Shown here piece by piece: positions 1 through 4,931 of a DNA stretch of 7,736 nucleotides (position 1 is its first letter; each line of letters begins with the position of its first letter). Position numbers and translations under genes: made by a program. The notes beneath the pieces were generated by a model, which searched no databases, was not told the origin of the DNA, and saw nothing but the letters and a program-made list of their open reading frames with translations. Origin of the DNA: Oscillospiraceae bacterium (GTDB taxonomy: Bacteria > Bacillota > Clostridia > Oscillospirales > Ruminococcaceae); NCBI GenBank assembly GCA_014796735.1, contig JAAVIG010000005.1, positions 1-7,736 on the forward strand, given 5' to 3'.

Positions 1-351
1 GGCGAGGTTATTGAGTGTACTTTGAGTAGGTTCGGGGACGGAGTCGTTAAGACTAAGTTTTCAGATAGGGGCTGGGCTTGGTGGTGTCAGTGTCCTGTTA
101 TTGAGGATGATACGGGGGTGACCAAAACGGGCGTTGGCTTAGGTACAGCCAATTATATTGCGGGAAAAACAAATGCTCCCGTTAATGTGAGGGAGACGGC
201 AAGCATTAGTGGGAAAATCGTTGCTAAGCTGGCTAAGGGTACGGCGGTTCAGCTTACAGGGAAAACCGTAAATAACGGCGGGTATACTTGGGCGGAAATC
301 CTGCATAATGGGAAAACTTGCTATTGCGATAAAAAATGGATAAATTATTGA
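1..351 (+). CDS. Phage-type cell-wall hydrolase, C-terminal part (NlpC/P60-like end plus SH3b domain)
   Basis: The frame is open from base 1, so the gene starts upstream; the TTG at 22 is internal. The visible 116 residues fall into two parts. The first 40 or so (GVVKTKFSDRGWAWW in the middle) resemble the strand after the catalytic His in clostridial phage NlpC/P60-type endolysins, where a 'GVVKTKLSDRPW'-like stretch is common. After a linker, residues about 59-116 form a bacterial SH3 domain: APVNVRETAS, then GKIVAKLAKGT, then the Trp-containing YTWAEI and a final lysine-tryptophan-isoleucine strand. Such domains bind peptidoglycan, so the protein probably cuts host cell wall at lysis. The catalytic residues are outside the window, so the enzyme class is inferred; an amidase with SH3b is the alternative. 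It ends right before a strong terminator, as expected for the last late gene of a prophage. Confidence 0.68.
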   Translation, partial: GEVIECTLSRFGDGVVKTKFSDRGWAWWCQCPVIEDDTGVTKTGVGLGTANYIAGKTNAPVNVRETASISGKIVAKLAKGTAVQLTGKTVNNGGYTWAEILHNGKTCYCDKKWINY

Positions 352-358
352 TATGAAT

Positions 359-396
359 ACAGCTCCGTTTCGGTTAACGAGACGGAGCTGTTTTTT
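359..396 (+). terminator. Intrinsic terminator after the cell-wall hydrolase gene
   Basis: Bases 359-372 pair with 378-391 (10 perfect outer pairs ACAGCTCCGT/ACGGAGCTGT, then one G-T pair and three more), closing a GTTAA loop, followed by six T at 391-396. It begins 7 bases after the hydrolase stop codon. On the minus strand the hairpin is not followed by a T-run, so it is a good rightward terminator and at best a weak end for the converging recombinase operon. Confidence 0.92.
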
Positions 397-399
397 CGT

Positions 400-765
400 T
401 TATTTACCGATACTGTTTTTCCGTATGATCTCTGCATTTGATAAATCAAAAACGGCTACATTCTGCTTAATGTTGATTTTGCCCGGAACGCGGTATGAAC
501 GTGTAATATCCCAGTTATGAGCTTCGGCGATAAGCCTGCATAACCTGATGCTGTTTATCTCCATACTGACAACACTTTTGTAAACCTTGTCCGGCACGCC
601 GTGTGACTTGAAGTCCCGTTTTTCATATGGGGCGATCAAAAGTGTTCTTCCGTTTTTCCCGATCATAAAACAAATGCGCTTAGGACTTCCGATGGCTCGC
701 AGTACTTCCGTATAAATATGGACTCGGTTTGATTTCAGATAAAAAGAGATTTTAGTTTCGTACAT
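400..765 (-). CDS. Recombinase-associated small protein, shortest copy of the shared domain
   Basis: No named family is recognised. The 121 residues consist almost only of the domain shared with the C-terminus of the serine recombinase and the two genes between them. Matching landmarks are the N-terminal strand KISFYLKSNRVHIYTEVLRA, a strand pair ending TLLIAPYE (IIRPC in the 199-residue copy), the helix NSIRLCRLIAEAHNWD (LLCRIFAAKVFDLMGWD in that copy), then SYRVPGKI and a final strand VAVFDLSNAE. It lacks the 'GYQV'-type lead-in of the larger copies, so it may be the minimal fold. It is the last gene of the leftward operon, and its ATG lies inside the end of the preceding gene (14 bp overlap), which suggests translational coupling. 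The upstream AAGGTGA is about 13 bases from the ATG, a weak ribosome site. Function is unknown; help in recombination or DNA binding is inferred from the operon only. Confidence 0.8.
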   Translation of the reverse strand: MYETKISFYLKSNRVHIYTEVLRAIGSPKRICFMIGKNGRTLLIAPYEKRDFKSHGVPDKVYKSVVSMEINSIRLCRLIAEAHNWDITRSYRVPGKINIKQNVAVFDLSNAEIIRKNSIGK

Positions 766-1228
766 TCTGATTTTTCTTCACCTTCATTTTTCTTTTCCAT
801 GTCTCCGGTTCATTGAAATCAAATAACAGCATAATTTTTTTATCCGCGGACACGATTTTTCCAGAAGTACGGTATACCGTGTCGAGCTTCCAACCCCACG
901 CTTCATACAACTGCGACGAAAATAATTTACATCCGATCTTCCTTGTTGCGGGCTCCTTTAAATCTTTAGTCCAGCGTATGCCATCCTTGTCCTTTTCTGT
1001 CACGGGTACAAGCAGCAAACATTTTGCTTTCGGGTTTATTTCAATGCGTACGCGTTCGCAGTTGTTTAAAGCGTTGAGTGCGGTTTTGCTGAAGGCAATG
1101 TGATCGTGCCAGATAGTACAGGTAGGTCCGATTTTCTTCGGAGGACGAGCAAACATTTCTCCGCTGACAACCTTAAAGCCTTTAATACTGATCTCGGGAA
1201 TATCATTTGTAAGCCGAACCTCTGACAT
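752..1228 (-). CDS. Recombinase-associated small protein, second free-standing copy of the shared domain
   Basis: Residues about 15-145 of 158 carry the domain seen in the recombinase C-terminus: lead-in IKGFKVV (compare LTGYQVV), strand TCTIWHDHIAFS (compare AITIWDTRIKFN), strand pair VRIEINPKAKCLLLVP, GIRWTKD (compare SLRWAKN), helix IGCKLFSSQLYEAWGWK, then VYRTSGKI and IMLLFDFNEPE. The C-terminal tail is lysine-rich (KRKMKVKKNQ). The start is well supported: AGGAGG at 1235-1240 lies 6 bases before the ATG and overlaps the stop of the upstream gene. It is the third gene from the recombinase end of the operon. It has no catalytic motif or membrane segment. A DNA-binding or protein-contact role in the recombination complex is possible, but it is inferred from position only. 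Confidence 0.85.
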   Translation of the reverse strand: MSEVRLTNDIPEISIKGFKVVSGEMFARPPKKIGPTCTIWHDHIAFSKTALNALNNCERVRIEINPKAKCLLLVPVTEKDKDGIRWTKDLKEPATRKIGCKLFSSQLYEAWGWKLDTVYRTSGKIVSADKKIMLLFDFNEPETWKRKMKVKKNQNVRN

Positions 1229-1238
1229 TTTACGCCTC

Positions 1239-1838
1239 CTAAGCTTGGTCTGTAGTGATATAGCCGTCGGCTATGTCAATTTTATACGAATCCTCATGCA
1301 GCTCCGCGGGAATACCGAAATAGTCTCTCCATTCCCCGGGCAGATAGGAGCTTTTTTTCTTTGCGCCTCCGACAAACAACTCAAAGTCTGTCAGATTAAA
1401 AAGAAATAAAATCTCTCCGTTACAGGCGGCGGGTTTTCCAAGCATTTTATAGCGGTACTGCCTATCCCACCCCATCAGATCGAATACTTTGGCGGCGAAT
1501 ATACGGCAGAGCAGATCACGATTTTGGAGCTCCTTATTTCCGCCGTTTTTTGCCCAGCGAAGAGAGTCGGGTGCGTCGGGCGGACACGGACGAATGATAA
1601 GGCGTTTTTGTTCGGGGTGTATAAGGATCTGAATATGCGTTACGCCCGGAAATTTCCGCAAACAAGCCATATTGAACTTAATACGAGTATCCCATATCGT
1701 TATTGCGGGTTCTTTTGTGTGGGAGAAAAATTCCGCTCTTGTGACCTGGTACCCTGCCAGATCAACGACATCGTTTTCTTCCTGTTCTTCAATTGATTCC
1801 GTATTATTGAAAATCTGTTCAAGCGAGTTATTCTCCAT
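1239..1838 (-). CDS. Recombinase-associated protein, first free-standing copy, closest to the recombinase C-terminus
   Basis: This 199-residue protein has an acidic N-terminus (1-28) and then the shared domain (about 29-155). It is visibly the closest to residues 394-518 of the recombinase: GYQVTRAEF against GYQVVRSPF, ILIHPEQKRLIIRPC against MLLHPAKRKIAIRPC, and LRW against ISW. Outside the core it also shares the motif PGEWRDYFG (167-175) with PEEWTDDFG (540-548) of the recombinase, so the two share a longer C-terminal unit. The gene probably arose by copying the 3' part of the recombinase gene, or the recombinase gained it by fusion. Its ATG overlaps the recombinase stop by 11 bp, with GAGG at 1845-1848 six bases upstream, so translation is probably coupled. 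There is no recognised catalytic motif. It may be a partner that tunes the recombinase, or a directionality factor; both are inferences. Confidence 0.85.
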   Translation of the reverse strand: MENNSLEQIFNNTESIEEQEENDVVDLAGYQVTRAEFFSHTKEPAITIWDTRIKFNMACLRKFPGVTHIQILIHPEQKRLIIRPCPPDAPDSLRWAKNGGNKELQNRDLLCRIFAAKVFDLMGWDRQYRYKMLGKPAACNGEILFLFNLTDFELFVGGAKKKSSYLPGEWRDYFGIPAELHEDSYKIDIADGYITTDQA

Positions 1839-3660
1839 TATCTGCCTCAGTGTCTCCTCTTTTTATATATTCCGTGCTTGATTTCAGGTCATCTGCCGTA
1901 GGAACGGCATGCTGTTCCGATCCCGACACGGGAGTGCTTTCGATCATAGCGTGCCATTCGGTATGGGGCGCGATGTAGTAAAACCTGTTTTCAAGCATAT
2001 GCTCGTAAAATTCTTCGCCAAAATCATCTGTCCATTCTTCCGGGCAAAGCTCAACACGTTTTTTAACCGGTCTGACTTCACCGCTTTGCACCGCCGATAC
2101 GGACGGAACGGCATTGTTAAGGTTATAGACGATTATCCGCTCCTCGCCGCGTTTTGCACAAGTGCCCCTTATCCTGTATGTATAATCGGGATTCCATTTC
2201 ATAATACCGCGAAGTGCGTTAATGAAATACGGGCAGCTCAGGGTTTTTGAGTATACGGGCTTTTTACTGCCGTAATTCCAGCTTATGCTGTTGCCGTCGT
2301 GTTCTTTACACGGTCTTATTGCAATTTTTCTTTTGGCAGGGTGTAAAAGCATCTGTACATAGTCAATATTCTCCAGTTCTTTCAAACTGAAAGCGTTGAA
2401 TGAGATTTTATTTGCGGAAATTGTGATCGACGGCCCTTCATATCGCATCTGGGTGAACGGACTTCTGACAACCTGATAACCTGTAAGGTCAAAAGCACTG
2501 AAAATATTCTTGTCTATCCGTTTGAGCTTTACGGTGCCCTTAACACTGTCAGAGGTATTGCGGTAAACATTAGGGTCGTCGTTTACACAGTGATGATTGA
2601 CGGGAACAAAGCCGCGAAAGATTCCTTTGCCGATCACATGAAGAAGCGGCAAAGTTCCGCGAACGCTGTGTTTTCGATTTTCAATAAGCGCCTGTACCGC
2701 TTTGAATTTTTCTTCGGATATTATTGCGTCGTGCCGCTGCGTATACAAATACTGATCTCTGTCCCGACGGTTCTTTTTATGCTTGTGTTCGTACAGATCT
2801 GCCGTAAAGGTTTTCCAAGTAAGCACATTTCCGCAGTATCTCTCGTTGGCAAGTATGTATCCGATTGAGCTGCCGTTCCACTCGGAGCTACCTGTTTTGG
2901 TTTTGCAGCCGATGTCGGTAAGAAAATCCGCGATCTCATTTTGTGTACGCCCGGAAAGGTACGCGTCATATATAAGCCTTACGATTTTTGCTTCCGCCTC
3001 GTTGATTTCGAGGGGAGCGTATTTTATGTATCTTCCCGTAACGTCCTTGGGTCGATCGTACCCCAGCGGCGCGGGAGTAAGCAACTTTCCGTCCTTGAAC
3101 CGTTGCTTTAAAGACCAGTTCATGGCTTCGCTTTTCTTTACCGACTCCTCCTGCGCAAAGGTAGCAAGGAAAGACAGCATTAATTCGGTATTTTCATCAA
3201 GTGTGTAAAGATTGTCGGTTTCAAAGAATACTCCTACCGGAGGAGTCAGCTGTCTAAGCATTCGGACAAGCGAAACACAGTCCACGAGATTTCTTGCAAA
3301 ACGGGATACGCTTTTAGTTAATATAAGGTCGTATTCACCGCGGCGGCAAGCCTCTATCATTGCGTTGAAATCATCGCGTTTTTTCAGCGAGGTACCCGAA
3401 ATGCCCTCATCGGCGTATATGTGTTTTAAGCTCCAGTTTGGGTGATCCTGAACAAGCTGTTTATAGTGAGCATGCTGAAGCTCATAGGACGAAAGCTGCT
3501 GATCGTTATCCGTAGATACTCGGCAATAGGCGCAAACACGAAACAGCTTATTCCGCTCATTGGGATCGATTTTTGGTTTTGCGGGTATATAGGCTCTTTG
3601 CCCGGTGTCCTCTTGCCGATAAATTTGCCGCAGCTGTTCTCTGCTGTTATTGTTTTGCAT
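1828..3660 (-). CDS. Large serine recombinase (integrase) with an unusual C-terminal domain
   Basis: Site-specific DNA recombinase that joins attachment sites of a mobile element. Residues 39-185 form the resolvase catalytic domain: YCRVSTD with the nucleophile Ser49 and Arg47, DEGISGT at 84-90, and SVSRFARN with Arg120 and Arg123. Residues about 195-310 form the 'recombinase' DNA-binding domain (APLGYDRP, ending with WNGSSIGYILANERYCGN). Large serine recombinases normally continue with a CxxC zinc ribbon. Here no CxxC pair exists; instead comes GKGIFRGFVPVN (344-355) and then, at about 394-518, the domain repeated in the three downstream genes, followed by PEEWTDDFG (540-548). The ATG has AGGAGGT at 3667-3673, six bases upstream. 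The gene lies 58 bp after an Xre gene on the same strand and overlaps the next gene, so it is in the middle of a leftward operon. The catalytic set looks intact, so it is probably active. Confidence 0.95.
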   Translation of the reverse strand: MQNNNSREQLRQIYRQEDTGQRAYIPAKPKIDPNERNKLFRVCAYCRVSTDNDQQLSSYELQHAHYKQLVQDHPNWSLKHIYADEGISGTSLKKRDDFNAMIEACRRGEYDLILTKSVSRFARNLVDCVSLVRMLRQLTPPVGVFFETDNLYTLDENTELMLSFLATFAQEESVKKSEAMNWSLKQRFKDGKLLTPAPLGYDRPKDVTGRYIKYAPLEINEAEAKIVRLIYDAYLSGRTQNEIADFLTDIGCKTKTGSSEWNGSSIGYILANERYCGNVLTWKTFTADLYEHKHKKNRRDRDQYLYTQRHDAIISEEKFKAVQALIENRKHSVRGTLPLLHVIGKGIFRGFVPVNHHCVNDDPNVYRNTSDSVKGTVKLKRIDKNIFSAFDLTGYQVVRSPFTQMRYEGPSITISANKISFNAFSLKELENIDYVQMLLHPAKRKIAIRPCKEHDGNSISWNYGSKKPVYSKTLSCPYFINALRGIMKWNPDYTYRIRGTCAKRGEERIIVYNLNNAVPSVSAVQSGEVRPVKKRVELCPEEWTDDFGEEFYEHMLENRFYYIAPHTEWHAMIESTPVSGSEQHAVPTADDLKSSTEYIKRGDTEADNGE

Positions 3661-3718
3661 CTGTGTACCTCCTATACCACGGTTAGGTTTTCAAGCCGCT
3701 TCAAACTTGTGATTCCGT

Positions 3719-4027
3719 TTACAGGTTGTTCTTTTTTTTGTTTTTCTGCGACATGGACGCTACCAGATCGCATATTATGACCGCTTCTTTTTCGGTCAAT
3801 CCGGAAAGATCGATGGTTCTGCTGTTTGTCTGTCCGAGAAGATAATCCGTATTGACGCTGTAAAGATTTGCCAATCTGACAAGAGTGTCGAAGGAAGGCT
3901 GTCTCAAATCGTTTTCGTAAGAAGAAATCGCGCTTTTATTTACTCCTATCACTCTCGCTACCTGCTCCTGACGCAAATTTTTATTTTTTCTGAGTTCCTT
4001 CAGCCTGGAAGAAAATGTTGAATTCAC
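3719..4027 (-). CDS. Xre-family HTH regulator upstream of the recombinase
   Basis: This 102-residue DNA-binding regulator has a Cro/C1-type HTH domain at about 7-62: SRLKELRKNKNLRQEQVARV, then the recognition helix region NKSAISSYENDLRQPS and the closing helix TLVRLANLYSVNTDYLLG. A short tail follows (LTEKEAVIICDLVASM and a lysine-rich end). The start is GTG at 4025-4027, supported by GAGGTGAT at 4033-4040. It is the first gene of the leftward operon that holds the recombinase, so it probably represses this operon and itself, as phage repressors do. Its targets are not shown by the sequence. Small immunity-type repressors of prophages and conjugative elements have this size and position. Confidence 0.9.
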   Translation of the reverse strand: MNSTFSSRLKELRKNKNLRQEQVARVIGVNKSAISSYENDLRQPSFDTLVRLANLYSVNTDYLLGQTNSRTIDLSGLTEKEAVIICDLVASMSQKNKKKNNL

Positions 4028-4055
4028 GTTGTATCACCTCGCTATGCACAATAAA

Positions 4056-4064
4056 ATTATATCA
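4056..4064 (-). promoter_or_regulatory. Extended -10 promoter for the Xre-recombinase operon
   Basis: Read on the minus strand, this is TGATATAAT: a perfect TATAAT (4056-4061) with the TG of an extended -10 element one base upstream. No good -35 hexamer is found at 16-18 bp (the best is CCCAAC), which is tolerated by extended -10 promoters. The transcript would start near 4049 and give a leader of about 20 bases, just covering the GAGGTGAT ribosome site. Confidence 0.6.
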
Positions 4065-4293
4065 AAATTATGTTTACAGTTGGGCGAATTAAGTTGTCAT
4101 TTTGAAAACATGTGTTGATTTATACAAAAAATTACTAACAGCAAATTCACTTCTATTGGTGATTTTCTTTGGTTAACATTAAAATTTCGGTTTTTGCCCT
4201 TGTGTAAATATATGTTATATCGGCAAAAAATTAAAAAACTTTAGAATATGCTCGTTATTGCATCAGAGGCGGGACAAAAGCGAACATTCAATC

Positions 4294-4318
4294 ATTAGTT
4301 GAATACTCCACAACTAAT
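4294..4318. promoter_or_regulatory. Palindromic operator candidate
   Basis: ATTAGTTG (4294-4301) and its exact inverse CAACTAAT (4311-4318) are separated by 9 bases. The palindrome ends 6 bases before the -35 hexamer of the rightward promoter for the truncated Xre gene. Size and place suit a dimeric HTH regulator. The protein that binds it is not known; the intact Xre or the lost full-length form of the truncated one are candidates. Confidence 0.45.
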
Positions 4319-4324
4319 TGATAA

Positions 4325-4353
4325 TTGAAATATATCTCGCTTTCTGCTATATT
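4325..4353 (+). promoter_or_regulatory. Promoter of the truncated Xre gene
   Basis: TTGAAA at 4325-4330 is followed after 17 bases by TATATT at 4348-4353, with TG at 4345-4346 giving an extended -10. A second -10-like TATAAT at 4353-4358 has a 22-base gap and is less likely. The ATG lies about 32 bases after the expected start point. Confidence 0.6.
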
Positions 4354-4391
4354 ATAATTACACCGGTGAATAATGAAATGAGGTACAAAAT

Positions 4392-4517
4392 ATGAAATTG
4401 AACATAGGAAAGAAAATACACGAGCTTAGGAAAGAAAAGGGTGTTTCACAGGAAATGCTTGCGACCGCACTCGGAATAACAGGACAGGCGGTTAGCCGTT
4501 GGGAAGCGGGGGAGTAA
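4392..4517 (+). pseudogene. Truncated Xre-family regulator (5' part only)
   Basis: The frame gives 41 residues: IGKKIHELRKEKGVSQ, then MLATALGITGQAVSRWEAGE, and stops. In intact relatives the WEAGE segment is followed by about 20 residues that complete the HTH fold ('YPDMELIPAIANYFGVSIDELF'-like) and a C-terminal domain, so this product cannot fold as a complete HTH. It has a ribosome site (TGAGGT at 4379-4384), its own promoter and a terminator just behind, so a deletion inside the gene is the simplest reading. Another frame stays open from the break to a TAA at 4564-4566, 5 bases before the terminator hairpin, and may be the old C-terminal end. It is less likely to be a real short peptide. 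It is a different protein from the Xre at 3719-4027. Confidence 0.75.
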
Positions 4518-4570
4518 CAAAGTTAAAGATACCACGATAAACCCTCATTATAACAGTATTGCTTAATAAT

Positions 4571-4605
4571 AAAAATGACTGCAGCTAAAAACTGCGGTCA
4601 TTTTA
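4571..4605 (+). terminator. Intrinsic terminator behind the truncated Xre gene
   Basis: TGACTGCAG (4576-4584) pairs with CTGCGGTCA (4592-4600), with one T-G pair, around a CTAAAAA loop. It is flanked by AAAAA on the left and TTTT on the right, so it can work in both directions. It separates the truncated Xre gene from the next operon's promoter. Confidence 0.8.
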
Positions 4606-4646
4606 TTAATACATGTGAAAAGATATAGCTATTTTATGTAAAAATA

Positions 4647-4675
4647 TTGACATTTAAGTAGAAATTTGTTATAAT
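4647..4675 (+). promoter_or_regulatory. Consensus sigma-A promoter of the RHH-SPFH operon
   Basis: TTGACA (4647-4652), a 17-base spacer and TATAAT (4670-4675) are a perfect match to the housekeeping consensus, and TG at 4667-4668 adds an extended -10. Transcription would start near 4682, inside the ATTACA repeats, leaving a leader of about 47 bases before the ATG at 4729. Such a strong promoter with repeats over its start site suggests an operon kept off by a repressor. Confidence 0.88.
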
Positions 4676-4676
4676 A

Positions 4677-4703
4677 ATTACAAATGTATTACAAAAGATT
4701 ACA
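4677..4703. promoter_or_regulatory. Three phased ATTACA repeats, probable RHH operator
   Basis: ATTACA occurs at 4677-4682, 4688-4693 and 4698-4703, spaced 11 and 10 bases apart, so all three lie on one face of the helix. The first two are followed by AA. They start one base after the -10 box and cover the expected transcription start. Arc/MetJ/CopG-type proteins bind such short tandem sites cooperatively, and the first gene behind is of this type. Autorepression is inferred. Confidence 0.6.
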
Positions 4704-4728
4704 CCCTCAATTTTATTAGGAGAAACAT

Positions 4729-4920
4729 ATGAGTGATAAGAAACTAACGCTTCGTCCCCACAAGTACAATGGTGAAAGCACTGTCATTTCGATGCGGTTG
4801 CCAAAGGATATGCTTGCTGAAATTGACAAAGTTGCTGCCGATACTGGAAGAACCCGGAATGAAATTTTAATTTTATGTATGGAATTCGCATTGGAAAACA
4901 TACAAATAACTGAGAATTGA
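4729..4920 (+). CDS. Small ribbon-helix-helix DNA-binding protein, probable operon autoregulator
   Basis: This 63-residue protein has the ribbon-helix-helix layout: strand STVISMRL (17-24), then the turn residue Pro25, helix A (KDMLAEIDKVAADTG, 26-40) and helix B (RTRNEILILCMEFALENIQI, 41-60). In the family two chains pair through the strands, which enter the DNA major groove; here the exposed strand residues would include Thr18, Ser21 and Arg23. The ATG is set by AGGAGA at 4718-4723. It is the first gene of the operon behind a consensus promoter with three phased ATTACA repeats, which fits control of its own transcription. No toxin of the usual RHH antitoxin partners follows; the next gene is an SPFH protein, 11 bases behind. 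A role in DNA binding is likely; the operator assignment is inferred. Confidence 0.85.
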   Translation: MSDKKLTLRPHKYNGESTVISMRLPKDMLAEIDKVAADTGRTRNEILILCMEFALENIQITEN

Positions 4921-4931
4921 GGTAAATCAAA

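Larger units (their letters stand above)
4028..4391. other. AT-rich intergenic region between two diverging Xre genes
   Basis: No protein gene is supported in these 364 bases. Near the left end is the leftward extended -10 promoter of the 102-residue Xre gene. Near the right end are a palindrome (4294-4318) and a rightward promoter (4325-4353) for the truncated Xre gene. Between them (about 4080-4290) the sequence is AT-rich; TTTTTGCC at 4191-4198 is the inverse of GGCAAAAA at 4222-4229, but the 23-base loop makes it a poor hairpin. The layout matches a phage-type lysogeny switch region, and it is also the likeliest place for an attachment site or element border; neither is proven. Confidence 0.55.
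4518..4728. other. Intergenic region between the truncated Xre gene and the RHH operon
   Basis: It contains a possible leftover of the Xre gene's 3' end (open frame 4513-4566), the terminator at 4571-4605, the operon promoter at 4647-4675, the ATTACA repeats and the ribosome site of the RHH gene. Nothing else is supported; no RNA gene fold was seen. Confidence 0.55.

Noticed and set aside
359..396. The hydrolase terminator as a two-way terminator that also ends the recombinase operon
   Set aside because: On the minus strand the hairpin is followed by ATTCATATC and not by a T-run, so only the rightward function is well supported.
813..1103. Open frame of 96 codons on the plus strand
   Set aside because: It lies fully opposite the well-supported 158-residue gene, has no ribosome site and no recognisable domain; it mirrors the coding bias of the real gene.
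1909..3445. Several open frames of 77-141 codons on the plus strand opposite the recombinase gene
   Set aside because: The opposite strand encodes an intact serine recombinase with all catalytic motifs; the frames have no ribosome sites and odd composition.
4191..4229. Inverted repeat TTTTTGCC / GGCAAAAA
   Set aside because: Eight AT-rich pairs around a 23-base loop are too weak to call a terminator or operator, and no gene ends there.
4729..4920. RHH protein as the antitoxin of a toxin-antitoxin pair
   Set aside because: The next gene is a 590-residue SPFH protein with zinc ribbons, and no RelE-, MazF- or HicA-like small protein lies beside it.
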